Of a stretch of DNA of 64,000 bases, positions 42,421 through 55,020 are shown in pieces (position 1 is the first letter of the stretch; each line of letters opens with the position of its first letter). The stretch spans positions 62,001 through 126,000 of the forward strand of contig NW_004085910.1 in assembly GCF_000220395.1 (NCBI RefSeq). The letters are read 5' to 3'. Origin of the DNA: Ichthyophthirius multifiliis. Its lineage: Eukaryota; Ciliophora; Oligohymenophorea; Hymenostomatida. The notes below the pieces were generated by a model, which was not told the DNA's origin, made no database searches, and saw only the letters and a list, made by a program, of their open reading frames with translations. The position numbers and the translations under genes were made by a program.

Positions 42421-45160
42421 ATGGAATAGTTAATAAATATTAATAATTTTAATCCAAATGATATAAATTAAAAAATAAACTCACCTAAATCATTAAAAGC
42501 TTGTCTAAGTTAAGGAATAACTCTGACAGAATTATATAATCCGGCAATATAATTATTAAAAAGTTAATATGAAGAAGAAAAAAAAATAGCTCCACATTTA
42601 AAATTTAACGAATATAAATATTTTTATGAATTACAAAGGCAAAAAAATGTTGAATTAATTAAAAAGGTTAATTTAAAAATGAAAATGTAATATTTTCCTA
42701 ATTAAATTTTTAAATAGGCAAGAATTGATTATATAAGTAAATATTAAGAGGAAAATCAAACTCAATAAAATTATCATACTAATATAAAAAATATTAATTA
42801 AGAAGAAGTCTTATTAGAAAAATTAAAAAAAAGAAGTAAAATTATAAAAATTTTTATTTAAAATATGTATGTTTTTATTTTAATAAACAGTTGAATAGTA
42901 TAAAATAAAGTTTATAATAAATATAAAAACTTGAAGAAATTAATGCAAAAAATGAATAAAAATAAAAAAAATTAAAAAAATAGAAAACATTAGAAATGCA
43001 TATTTTTATATAAGAAAAAAAATTAAGTTTTCTCTAAAATTTAATATTTCATAATTATTATATAAAAAAAAGGTTGATAAAGTTAGGGAATAAATATAGA
43101 AAAAAATGAATTAAAAAGAATTGAAAGATTAACAAAATATAAGAAATTTAGAAATTAAAAATTAAAAAAATAATATTTATTATAAAATATGGTTCTTAAT
43201 AAAGAAAATATGAGAAAATTAATGATAAAATCATAAGAAGATAAAAATGAATTTTAAAAATAGAAATTATAAAAAAACTTTATTGAATAAATATAAAAAA
43301 GATCATAATTAATTGAAGAATAAAATAAAACTAAAGAAGAAAAAATTTAGTAAAAGTAATTCTTACTAAGTAAAATAAAAAAAAATCAGGAAAAAGAAAA
43401 ACTAAACAAACAGCTAATTTAATAAGAAAGAATAGAAAAAGTTTGGTAATATTAATTAATAAAACATCATATTAATAATTATCAAAATAAAATAAAAAAA
43501 CTCTTTAATTTTATTAAAATTATAAATGATTATATAATGATATAATTATTATATATTTAATGAAAATTAAATTAATATATATTTTAAACATATATATTTA
43601 TTTTTATATTTATGAATTAATTTTAAGGAATTTACATGAACAGAAGTTAGATTAAAGTCGTTAAAAAGTTATTTAATTTAAAAATTATTATTAAAATATT
43701 TTAAATTATAAATAGATAGAACTAAAATATTCTTTAAGTTAATTAAAAATAGATTAGTTAAAGAATATAAAATAAAAGTTAATTTTGGAAAAATAGTAAT
43801 AATAAAGTTAAAAATTATAACAGATTTCTTAAAACTATGAAAAAAACAATTCAAAATATTTCTTTTAAGCAAAGGATTAATTTTGGAAGCTTGAAAAAGA
43901 AAACTAATCACTATATTAAAACCTTGAAGAAAAATGTAAAAAAGTTCATGAAAGTTTACCATCATATTTATAGCTGTATTTAAAATATATAAATTATTAA
44001 TATATTTTAATTTTTTATTTTTTAGTCCTGGTTTAAAATATTTAAATGATAATAGCTTAAGTATATCTATATAAAGTTAAATGAGAGATGATTTTAATAG
44101 CTAACTAGATGATAGAACTTCATTTTGTATTAAAAGTAGGTATTTATATCAAAAACAAAGGGCTTTAAATGAAGAATTGAAAAGCTTAACTGTTAAAGAT
44201 AATTTGAAAAAAATTGAAAGACAAAGAAAATATAAATTATAAATAAATTAACAAAAATAAGAAAATATAAACAAAAAATTATAGGAAAAGTAATAAATGT
44301 AAGATAAACTTATACTTAAGAGAAACGATTATATAAAAAACGTAAAAATAAAATAGGATAATTTTAATTAGAATTTTGAAAAAAATCAGAGAAAATTATT
44401 TTATAGTTGTAATAAAATTATTTAATTATTTTTTATTTTTAAAAAAGAATTTTTAAGACCAGAAACTAGATGAAAATGAATAATTTTTAAATGAATTATA
44501 TATGTTTTTATTTTTCTTAAAATTATTTAACATTATTTTATTTTTGATTATATAATTTTAAATTTATATTTAAATAAAGATTAAATATTTTTTTAATTTT
44601 AATAATTTGAAATTAAATTATAATGTTTTCATATTTTTTGTTTAAAATAGTCTTTAAATAAATTAATTAACTAATAAAAATTATTATTTAAATATTTAGA
44701 AAAAAAATTCTATACTTAATTATTAAAAAAACATTATTTAAATAAATATTATATTACAAATATATTTGATTATAATATATTTTCTTTTTTTGAATTAATA
44801 CAAAAATTAATTTTATATGATATAAAATAAAGGGAGATGTAAAAAGAAATTATCGAAATAAAATTATCATTAGCTAAAGTTACAAAGATTTATGTTAAAC
44901 CAATATTTCTCAAAAGATTAATAGAAATTCAGTAGAGTCCTTGATGGAACACAGGTTTAAGTATTAGATGATGATTATTAAGAAATATAATTTAAATAAA
45001 AAATAAATAATTAAATAAATGAATATAAAAAAAATGGATAATTTTTAAAAAACTAGAAAATATATACAAAAATAAAGATAAAAATATTATAGGTTTACTT
45101 TTCTATGAAATTATAGAAAACGCTCAAAAAATTACTAAATAGTAATAAATTAAAAAAATG
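42421..45160 (+). CDS. Coiled-coil protein with SPxSLxAC N-terminal motif (exon structure approximate)
   Basis: ATG 42421 opens a frame with NINNFNPNDINQ, then SPKSLKACLSQGITLTELY. The SPxSLxAC...GI...ELY motif recurs near the N-terminus of many ciliate and other protist coiled-coil proteins. A helical, Lys/Gln/Glu-rich sequence follows through exons near 42890-43010, 43080-43190, 43190-43480, 44035-44400 (QMRDDFNSQLDDRTSFCIKS, then LYQKQRALNEELKSLTVKD) and 44460-44505 (YQKLDENEQFLNELY). A last possible exon near 44820-45060 contains RVLDGTQVQVLDDDYQE. Introns fit GT...AG in some places, but others need guesses, and long A runs make the frame unreliable. The 3' end is uncertain. A cytoskeletal or ciliary role is inference from composition alone. 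Confidence 0.55.
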
Positions 45161-45861
45161 AAAAATACAAAAAAAAATTTAAGATATAAAAATATATATA
45201 ATTTAAATTTAATTTAAAATATGGGAAAAAAAGAAAATAATATAAATTATATATTAAAATTGTAAAAAAATAAAAATATTATTGATTATTAAAAAATTAT
45301 ATAATTTTAAAATCTAGAAAAAAAAAAAGGAAAATATTATACCATAAATTATAATAGTATCTTTTTATTTATAATTAAAAAAATATAAATAAAATAAAAT
45401 AAATATATTAATTAGATATAAATTTAAAAAATAATATATATATATATATATAATTAAAATATATATATATACATAAATATTATTTTATTAATTTCCTATA
45501 TCTTTTAATTTACATTTATAATCATTTTTTTAAATTTTTTTTTTTTAATTTTATTATTATCTTTTTTTTATTGTTTTTATTACATTTACGTATTTTAATA
45601 ATTTTAAAATTTATTTAATAATCATCAATTTTTTTAAAAAAATATGATTTATTTTTTTAAATTAATTTTTTTATATAAGAAATATTATTTATTTATTCAT
45701 AAATAATAAAAATATTAAATTAATTTTTAACAAATTATTTAGATTAATCATATAATTTTAATATATATTATATCATAATTCTATTAATTTTTATATATAT
45801 ATAATATATTTTGTATTTTTTTTTTAATTTAATTATTTAAATATTTAAAAAATATAAATTT
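45161..45861. other. Intergenic spacer with (TA)n tracts
   Basis: About 700 bp of A/T-only sequence with a short (AT)n run near 45433-45472. No frame or RNA gene was seen. The end of the preceding coiled-coil gene may lie in its first part. Confidence 0.5.
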
Positions 45862-47074
45862 ATGAAAAAAATTGCTATAATAGGTGGCGGAATTTCTGGA
45901 TTATCTTAAGCTTATTTTCTTAATAAACTTTATAAAAATTGCAATATATATATATTAGAATATTCAAATTCAACTGGTGGGGCAATAAAAACAATTATTT
46001 AAAATAATTTTATTTTTGAAACTGGACCAAGGTCTTTAAGAAATAGTTCAAATTTATTAGAGACTTTTAAAATATGTGAAGATATTGGAATTCTTAATTA
46101 AGGTTAATAAAAATTAAAAAATTATTAATTTTTTTTTTTAAAAATAGTTATTCCTTGCACCAATTTTAATAAAAAATGTTTATATTACAATGGATAATTG
46201 CATAATATTTATACATAATAAAATATTGTTTCTTTAATAAAAAATATTTATGAAAACCCTGATTTAATTAAAAGTGTAATTAAAGATATAAAGTTTGGAA
46301 AACCAAATAGATAAAATATAGACTAAAAGTAAATCATTATTTTATATTTAATATTAATTTTTAATAACTTAATTATAAAAGTTAGGACGTTAGTATGGAA
46401 TAATATATTGAAAATTTGTTTGATACTAAATATGGTATAAATTTTAAAGGATTATCTAAATTTATAAATAAATATGCATTGAATGCTATGGCAAAAGGTT
46501 TTTAATTTTAGAAATTTTATAAATAAATTTGAAAAAGGAATTTATCGTGCAGACTCTTCAAAATTATCAAAATAAATTTGCATTTAGAAAATTTACATGT
46601 AAAATTATATTATGAAACATATTAATTAATTTGATTATCAAAACTAATAAATATCAGAAAATTTGCAATATTTTTTAAACAATACAATTTAAAAATGTAT
46701 AATATTAATATATATAATATTATAATATATTTATAAAATTTATATTTTGTTTAATTCAGCTGAATCAATCAACTTTCAATAAGGAATTTAAACATTGCCA
46801 AATAATTTAGCTGCTTATTTATAAAAGAATAATGTTAAGATCAAGCTTAATCAAAAAGTTAAACGAATATAATTTAGCAAATAAGATAAAATTTAAGTAA
46901 AATATTTTTAAAATAATTATTTATTTTAGAATTTAAAAGGTTTTAACATAAGATTCTCAAGAAGAATATGATTATGTAATTTCAACATTAAATTCTAATT
47001 AACTTTCTGAAATTTTGTAAAATTCATAAGATTAGAATTCACCTAAAGTAATTAATTATATATAATAAATTTAA

Positions 47075-47110
<36 letters not shown>

Positions 47111-47734
47111 TTTTAAAAAATAAAAAGTTAATGTAATTAATTAATTAATTAAATTAAATTGATTTACTTTCAATGATTTCTGTAAATTTCGGATATAAAG
47201 AAAGCATTATTGATGACAAAGTTTTTTTTTTTCTATGAAAAGTCTAATTTTATTATATTTTATAAAATTAAAAATAGTTAAAATGTTATGGGTATTTAAT
47301 TCCTTCTTGCGAAAATCAAAAATTAATTGGAGTAGTATATGATTCTTGTGCTTATCCTACATTAGGACCTTCTGTAAGTTCTAAGATATCATTAATGTTT
47401 GGTGATAATATTGATATTAATTCAAGCAATGAAGAGATTATTTAAACTTGTCTTTAAGAACTAAAAAGCCATACAGGTATAAGTTAAATTCCTTGTGAAA
47501 TAAAAATATCTAAGTGGAAAAATGAATTTCCTGAATATAAAGTAGGACATTATCAAAATGCTTTAAATATCATAGAGCTCGCAAAAGATATTCACAAAAA
47601 CTTTTGGGTAAAATAAATATATTTATAAACTTATAATATTTTAATAGATTCATGGTAAATTTTTATTTACACCAGCAGTTCCAGAACTTATTTTATTATC
47701 AAAATGTATTGCTTAATAAATTAAAATAAATTGA
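45862..47734 (+). CDS. PPOX: Protoporphyrinogen oxidase (oxygen-dependent, HemG/PPOX type)
   Basis: FAD enzyme that oxidises protoporphyrinogen IX to protoporphyrin IX in haem synthesis, in eukaryotes at the mitochondrial inner membrane. ATG 45862 leads directly into the dinucleotide-binding motif KKIAIIGGGISGLSQAYFL. Then come the ribose-binding Glu (YILEYS) and the PPOX motif TGGAIKT...FETGPRSLR. Later exons give NAMAKGIYRADSSKLS, INFQQGIQTLPNNLA, GYLIPSCENQKLIGVVYDS, LSHTGI-like HTGISQIPCEIKISKW and EYKVGHYQNAL. The last exon reads GKFLFTPAVPELILLSKCIA in place of the usual Gx-YxGV-VpDCI ending; TGA is 47732-47734. Seven or so short introns fit. Because there is no N-terminal extension, it lacks a cleavable targeting peptide, as in animal PPOX. 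Confidence 0.85.
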
Positions 47735-47883
47735 ATTAATTATATATTAAAAAAATATATATAAATATTATTGCATTTTTATAATACTTAAATTCAAAAA
47801 TATTTTATAATTAATTTTAAAATCAATAAATATTTATTTTAATTTTTTTCTAAAAAAAAATTGTATAATAATAAAATTTATTA

Positions 47884-48165
47884 ATGTCTGAATTAAGAGA
47901 AATTTTAAAAGATGATTCAAAAGTAAAGTAAATTGCAATAGCAGCTTTTAATACTGTTGATACTGATAAAAGTGGGTATATTGATTTAGATGAATTAGAA
48001 GCCTTAATGAAAGATATGGCTGTAACATTAAATATAACAGCTCCTACAAAATTTGAAATATCAAATGCATTTAAAGAAATCGATGCAGACAAAGATAAAA
48101 GAATTAGTCTTGATGAGTTTACTATCATGGTAAGGGAAATAATTAGATTAATGGCAGGGTTATGA
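47884..48165 (+). CDS. Small two-EF-hand calcium-binding protein
   Basis: A single 93-residue frame (ATG 47884, TGA 48163-48165). Two EF-hand loops are complete: DTDKSGYIDLDE (about residues 34-45) and DADKDKRISLDE (about residues 71-82), each flanked by hydrophobic helices (IAIAAFNTV, FEISNAFKEI, FTIMVREIIRLM). Loop positions 1, 3, 5 and 12 carry the expected acidic or hydroxyl residues, so both should bind calcium. The pair matches one lobe of calmodulin or centrin-type proteins but is too short for either. It begins only 150 bp after the PPOX stop, in the same direction; there is no sign of co-transcription. The partner is unknown. Confidence 0.93.
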
Positions 48166-50249
48166 AATCGCATTATATATAAATCATAATGTTTTAAAAA
48201 TTTGCGATTAAATATAATAGATAAAATTTTATATAATCAAAGAAATTAATTTTTATATATTTTTTGAATTTCTTAATTTTTATTGTGTAATAGAAAGATT
48301 TATATATTTATTTTAAACATAAAAAATAATTCTTATAATTTAAAATTTTTGCAAAAAGGATGTAAATTTGAATTTACAATATTTTTTATAAATTTAATGC
48401 AACTTTTATTTATTTAATTTTTTTTAACACTTTAAAAAATATTCCATAAATTTATGCAAATTTAGAGGAAAAAATAACAATATTATAAATTCTAAAGTAA
48501 ATACAAAGATAACTAAATATTTTAAATTAACAAAACTTTGATATTAAATAATTGTTTTCTTATATTTCTTTTTATTATAATAATAAGATAATATTGCTAT
48601 TTTTTACAAATTCAAATATATAAATTCGTTTATTCAGTTGTATTATATAGTAATTGTATTCTTAATAAAAAATAAAAAATTATTTTAATTTTTATTTGCT
48701 AATTTTTTCGAAAGAAAAAGTAAATATTCATATTTGATTAAATATTTATATTCTTATTCGCTTTATAATTTAATAAGTTCTGTTATAAAGAATTTCACTA
48801 TTTTTTTAAAAAGCAATTTTATATTTTTTTTATTATTAAAAACTTATTATCATTAAAATTAAATATCAATAATATAATGTTCTTTAATTTTATAATAAAA
48901 GTCAATGATATATAAAAGGTTAATGTAAAATTAATTTAAAAATCATTAATTTTCTTAAAATCAAAATAAAATACTGACCTAACAATATCAAAAATATGAA
49001 AATGATATAAAAATACTAATATTAATATATATCTACAGTCAAAAGAATATTAATTCTTTATGAAAACCCTATTTAAATAAATATTATTTTAAATATAAAT
49101 TTATAATTAAACAATTATTATTCGAATAAATGTAAAATATAAATATTATTTAAATACATATTTATTTTAACCTTTAAAAAAAATTATATTTATATTTGAA
49201 TTTAAATTCTTACTAGATAAAAAAAAATAATTCAATATAAAAAAAATTGAAAATGTACAGCACTGATACTAATTATGAGTTTATTATTAATATATTAATT
49301 TAATTATAATTAAAATTAATTCCTTTTATATAGATTTATCACACATATATATATAAATTATCTAATTTTAATAAAAAAATAAATAAATTATATATTAAAT
49401 AAAATTAATTTTATAATTAAAAAACATTTAAAATATATAGTATAAGTTTATAAAATTAAGTGAAAATAAAACTTTATTAAACAAGTTTTTTTAATTTTAT
49501 TATGAATATTTAATATATAAAAATAATAAACATATTAATAATTGAGATTCACATCTATAAAATATCTGTATTTAAACGCTTTAAATGAAGATGTAATTAC
49601 CAAGGTTTTTATAAAAAAAAGAAATTAAGTGAAAAGTTACTATTATTTTTAAAGTATTTTTTAAAAACAATAATAAATTAAAATTAACTTACAATATAAA
49701 TATTTTTTTTTAAAAAAAATACACTATTATAAATAATATCAAATAAGGATGAAAATTTTTTTTTTTTAGTATAGGAGATGAAATTCAAAAAGTAAATAAT
49801 AAGTTTACTATTATAATTTTTAATATTAGTTAGTTCATATAACTATTTTCATATTTTAAAATTATTAACAAATATTATATTTTATTCTAAATTTTTAATT
49901 ATTCCAAATATAAAAATAGAGAAATTCTAAAATTGTTAAACATATAAATAAAGGCTTTAATATTAAAAAATAATAATAATTACTTAAATGTAATTTTACT
50001 TCAAATATTAATAATAAAAAATTTTATAATTAGAAAACATAAATATTAATATTATAAATTTTACTAATAAATTTATATATTTATTTAAAAATATATATTA
50101 AATAAAATATTTTCATTATGCTGTTTTCATAATTAATATTCATATTTATAACTATAATATATTTAAATTAATTTTATTTAAATTAAAAAATAAAAGATAT
50201 AATTAGATTTTACGTCACTTTTAAGAAATTATTAATAATAAATAATAAA
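48166..50249. other. Gene-poor spacer
   Basis: About 2.1 kb with no supported gene. A few short stretches are less A/T-pure (48960-49030, 49540-49640), but none gives a protein-like frame with a plausible start and splice borders. Confidence 0.5.
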
Positions 50250-51723
50250 ATGTTTAAAAATTTTATTTAAAAAAATATAAAAATAGGATTCTTTTCAACA
50301 TAAAAATTCAAGTTCGCAAAAGACATTCCTTAAAATGTTGAAAAAAAGCATATGAATTTATATTAATCTGTAACAGATGCTTTAGATGTAGCTTTAAAAA
50401 CAGATAAAAAGTACTTTAAATACAGCATTTTTTCAATTATATATTTATTCCATTAAGTGCCTTAATTTTTGGAGAAGATGTTAAATTTGGCGGAGTTTTT
50501 AGATGCACATAAGGTCTTAATGAAAAATATGGAATTGATAGAGTTTTTAATACACCTTTATGTGAATAAGTAATTAAATATAAAAATATTATAAATTTAA
50601 AATAAAACTTTATTAAATATATAATTTTTAACAATTCTTATTATAAATACATTTTTAAAAATAATATAATATTCGCATTTTAATATATATATAAGATTTT
50701 TTTTAATATTATAATTTAGTTTTATGTTTAATATTCTATCTATTAATTAAATGATATTTTTTTTATTATAATAGGGAATAGCAGCATTTGCAATAGGTCT
50801 AGCTACAGTAGGTAAAACAGCAATAGCAGAAATATAATTTGGAGATTATATATTTCCAGCATATGATTAAATAGTAAATGAAGCAGCTAAATACAGATAC
50901 AGATCAGGTAATTAATTTGATTGTGGTTCTTTAACAATAAGAGCCACTTGGGGGGCAGTTGGACATGGAGCTTTGTATCATTCCTAATCTCCTGAAGCAA
51001 ACTTTTCTCATACACCTGGTCTTAAGGTTAATAAATTATGGATAAAAATAAATATATATAAAAATAAAGGTGGTTATACCAAGAAATCCAGTATAATGTA
51101 AAGGATTATTACTTGCAAGTATAAGAGATAAAAATCCTGTTATATTCTTTGAACCAAAATCATTATATAGGAACGCCGAAGACGAAGTTCCATTAATGGA
51201 TTATGAACTAGAATTACATGCTGCTGAAGTTGTTAAAGAAGGAAAAGACATTACTTTAATTGCTTGGGGAGCTTAAATGAGAGTTCTTAATGAAGTATTT
51301 TTATTATATTTTTATAAATTATTTATTTATTTTTAACGGGAAAAAGGCTGCTAAATAAGCTGAGTAAGATTTTGGAATTTCATGTGAAATTATTGATTTA
51401 TAAACTATTTATCCATGTGATATGGATACTCTTGTTAAAAGTGTTAACAAAACTGGAAGATGTATAGTTAGTCATGAAGCACCTGTTACAGGAGGTATTG
51501 GTTCTGAAATTGCTGCTGGTATATAAGAAAAATGTTTTTTAAGATTAAATGCTCCAGTATAGAGGGTTTGTGGATTAGATACTCCTTTTCCTTTGATTCA
51601 TGAATTTGTAATTTATTAATATATTTTAATATTTTTATTTATAAATATATTATTTATTTTAAGATTTATTTACCTGATAAATGGAAAGTATATGATGCAA
51701 TCAAAAAATCAATTAATTATTGA
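50250..51723 (+). CDS. BCKDHB: Branched-chain 2-oxo acid dehydrogenase E1 beta subunit, mitochondrial
   Basis: With E1 alpha it decarboxylates the keto acids of valine, leucine and isoleucine using thiamine diphosphate. The N-terminus [16 protein letters not shown] is basic and amphipathic, fitting mitochondrial import. [18 protein letters not shown] follows, then (after an intron) [150 protein letters not shown] and [14 protein letters not shown]. The HTPGL and YHSQSPEA blocks separate it from pyruvate dehydrogenase E1 beta. Introns of about 40-145 nt fit at six sites. TGA is 51721-51723. It is full length for the family. The E1 alpha partner is not in this window. Confidence 0.93.
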
Positions 51724-52342
51724 ATTTTTATTTTCTTTATTTTTTTATTTATATTTTAAATAATTAGTTAATTCTTTATTTGTATTCTTTTATAAACATT
51801 TACAATATTAAAAATAATTGAAAATTTTAAATATTTATAAGTACTATTTGAGATATTAACTGATTGTTCATTTTACTATTAATATTTTTTTTAATTTATT
51901 ATATTAAAATAATTAAAATTTATAAATGATTAATAATTTTAAATTAATGTTGAATTTAAATAAAATAAATAGATTATCTAATATTTGCAAGGTTGCATAT
52001 AATGCAAATATAAATATTAAAATCGGTATTAAAAAAAAATATTGTGTTAATACTTAAAACAAATATTATTTTAATATTAAAAAAATATACTTTTATTGGG
52101 TACAAGAAAATAATATAAATATGCGGAGAATTTTTCATAAACTTGTAATTCTAAAAAAAGTAATATTTAATTCTTTTATATTTTAATTCTACATTATAAA
52201 TTTCTAAAATAAAAATAGAAAGTATTATTTTATCAAATAAATATTTAAAAATATATATAATTATTTTTTTTAACTTTTTCTGAATCTTCCTTTTTAAATT
52301 CTGACTCAAAAAAAAAGCGATTAAAAAAAATTTGGAAAATAT

Positions 52343-52411
<69 letters not shown>

Positions 52412-53226
52412 AATATTTTAAAAAAATTTTATCTTTTTTATTTAAAATGTTTTTTATTATTATTATTATTTTTTAAATTATATATAAGTTTTAATGGTAA
52501 TTGCTAATTTTAAGTATTAATTTTTATTAATTAGAAATTCCAAATTAAAAAATACATACTTATTTATGAATTTATTATTATTTAAATATCTATATCATGT
52601 CTTATGCATATATATTTTTTTTTAACATATATTTTATTATTTGATGTTGTATTTTATTTATAAACTTTAAATAATACTACTAATTATTTGATTATCTTAT
52701 ATCTGTATCTGTTACTATTTTTTATATTTTCTGTAATTTTTCTAAAAACTCAATCAATAAAAAAGGTAATTATTTATTTTTTAAAGTTTTTTTATTTGAG
52801 TTTAAAAAAAAATACAATAAAAAAATAAAAATTAGCGTAGCGTAATTTATTAAAGAAATTTATTTTTCTTTATATAAATTTACTTTAACTTTTAATCTTA
52901 TTTATTTATGATAAATATTACTTTTTAATAAAATTTATATGCAAATAAATTTTAATTTAGTTAGTTATAATTTTGTTATCAAATATTTTGTTAAAAATTA
53001 TTGTAATATATAGTTCTAATGGCATTAATTATATATTTGATATTTAAATATATAAATTTATTTATACCATATATATATAATTTAGACTATTATGTTTTTC
53101 TCTAAATTTAAAATACTTTTTAATTAATTGATTTTTATCAATCTACAAATATTTAAAATATAATTATAAATTAAAGAAAAATAATAATTTTTTTAAATAT
53201 TTAACTAAAAATTTATATAAAATTAA
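51724..53226. other. Gene-poor spacer with a long (AT)n tract
   Basis: About 1.5 kb with no supported gene. It contains an interrupted (AT)n microsatellite at 52345-52408 and, near 52836, a short direct repeat GCGTA GCGTA that stands out for its G+C in this background. Confidence 0.5.
52345..52408 (+). repeat. (AT)n microsatellite
   Basis: About 64 bp of alternating A and T with a single A insertion, in a gene-free region. Confidence 0.9.
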
Positions 53227-53405
53227 TGTTTTGATAACGGGAGCCTTTTTTTTTTGAATCTATTTCTAGCCCTTTAGGAATTTGAATCTCGGATTAATTA
53301 ATAAGTTTTTTTTTATTATTTAATAATTATTCTAAAAATGTTAATGATTTAAAAATTTTAAATAAATTAATATAAGCATGATGTTTATATAAAACTAATA
53401 ATATT
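53227..53405 (-). pseudogene. Isolated coding-like fragment, family unknown
   Basis: On the minus strand this stretch is open with protein-like composition: LVLYKHHAYINLFKIFKSL, then TFLEQLLNNKKKLINQSEI, then QIPKGLEIDSKKKGSRYQ. It has more G and C than the flanks. I found no start codon with a fitting splice and no domain I recognise. It could be a lone exon of an unrecognised gene, a gene fragment or the remains of a mobile element. Confidence 0.35.
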
Positions 53406-54640
53406 TTTTTATTTTTAATGAAAAATTTTAATTTTTTTATTTAATTTTTTTTTTTTTATATAAATTAAATATTATTAAATTATAATTAATATATTTAAAA
53501 TATATAATTTTTATATATATTTTTATAATATTGTATATTCAAATTTTTGTATAAATAATGTTGCGATACTTAATCATATTCATTTTATTAATTAAATATA
53601 ATTATATTTTTCATTAATTTTATTATTAAATTTTGTTATTTTTTATGTTTATGTAATTAAATAATATTATAAAGTTTATATTTAATTAATATTTAAATTA
53701 TGCTAACTTTTTTTTTATAATATTACTTTATTTATCAAAGATTTTAATAATATATTTTTATATATTTATTTAAAATATAATAATTTTTTTATTGAATAAA
53801 CAAAATACATAATTTTATTTAATTAAGGAAATCTTGATAATCTAAGTCGTATAATTTTATGCTTATATAATAGTAATATAAATTTATTTTATTTCCAATA
53901 ACTATGTTAGCATTTTAAGTTTCCTATTTCATTTTTTTATTTCTTATTTTTGTTAGTTTAATTGTAAAATAATAATAATTTAATAAATCATTAAATTTTT
54001 TTTTAAATGCTTAAAATTTCTGTTATTTTTTTTGATATATTTTAAGCAAAATCATTATTATTTTTTAATATTGCATTCGCATAAATATTAATTTTAGTTT
54101 ATTTATCAATCATTAAAAAATTATTAAAAATATTTATTTTTTTATTATTCCAGCCGCCAGAAAATAAATATTAAAATGAATTAAAAAATAAATTTTCTAG
54201 AAAGTTTAACTAATCAAGAAGATTCATTTAAAATTGATATCTTCCTTTCTATGAAATATATTTTTTATTGATTTAAAATATATTATTTAGATAATAATAA
54301 AATTATATATACTATGAATATTTTTTTACTTATATAAAAAAATGGATAGAACCTGTTTATGGATTATAAAAAAATTCGAAACATTTGCTTTCAAAAAAAA
54401 TGTCTATTATAATAAAAAATAAATTTAAAATAGCATATTATTTTAGAAAATAAATATTTAATTGCATTTTAAAATAATAAAAATAATAAGATGTTAATAG
54501 AGCAAAATATAAATATTTAATAAATTTAAAAGTACTAAATAAATAGAAAATAAAGTTAATGAAGTATAAACTATTTATAAGAAAAAACTTTGTTATATGT
54601 CACTTACTATTTTAAGAAAAAATTATAATTTAGTTTGATG
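53406..54640. other. Gene-poor spacer
   Basis: About 1.2 kb of A/T tracts. A frame of about 98 codons starts at 54335 (MDRTCLWIIKKFETF) and ends just before the transposase fossil. It may be the fossil's decayed 5' part, or chance. Confidence 0.4.
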
Positions 54641-55020
54641 GATACGGTAAGAAAAAAATTATTAATTTATAATAAAAAGACTAATTAAATAAAATCATTT
54701 ATTATTATTAGTAACATTAACAAAAGACTAATTTATGTCTTATTAGATTTTAATGTTTTTGATATGACATAAGACTTTGTTTGTTTTATAATTTTACTAA
54801 TATTAAATAATCCAGCTTTAATATATTGCTTGTAGAATATAATATTTAATGCTAAAAATGCATCAAACCATCATGCTAAAATGATAAAACCATTTATTAA
54901 TAATTTTATTTTTATTCTATATCATACTTAAGTCTACTTAATCCAATTGAATACATGATTGCTTTATTAAAAAGATATAATAGATGTCCAGAATTTCAAA
55001 ATAGTAAATAACTTATTTTA
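54640..55020 (+). mobile_element. Decayed IS630/Tc1-mariner-like transposase fragment
   Basis: Two blocks in the expected order and spacing for the second and third catalytic motifs. FNAKNASNHHAKMIKPFINN lies near 54825-54890 (compare DNasfHhak). SYLSLLNPIEYMIALLKRY starts at 54922 (compare YSP.lNPIE..w..lK, where the Glu is catalytic). They are in different frames and the first DE block is not found. It is a remnant with no visible ends. It differs from the fossils near 41 kb and 61 kb in sequence, so it is a separate insertion or subfamily. Confidence 0.55.

Noticed and set aside
47850-48173. 107-codon minus-strand frame MRFHNPAINLIISL under the standard code
   Set aside because: It is the complement of the EF-hand gene, whose two calcium loops are unmistakable on the plus strand.
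52345-52408. Possible replication origin or matrix attachment in the (AT)n tract
   Set aside because: Alternating A/T is common in all spacers here; nothing specific marks it as an origin.
53227-53300. Possible tRNA because of a GGAATTTGAATCTCGG word near 53278
   Set aside because: No acceptor stem or anticodon arm can be folded around it; the minus strand reads better as coding-like sequence.
54335-54638. Frame of about 98 codons starting MDRTCLWIIKK
   Set aside because: With only one stop codon (TGA) and this base composition, frames of 100 codons arise often by chance; no splice or domain support. It may be the decayed start of the adjacent transposase fossil.
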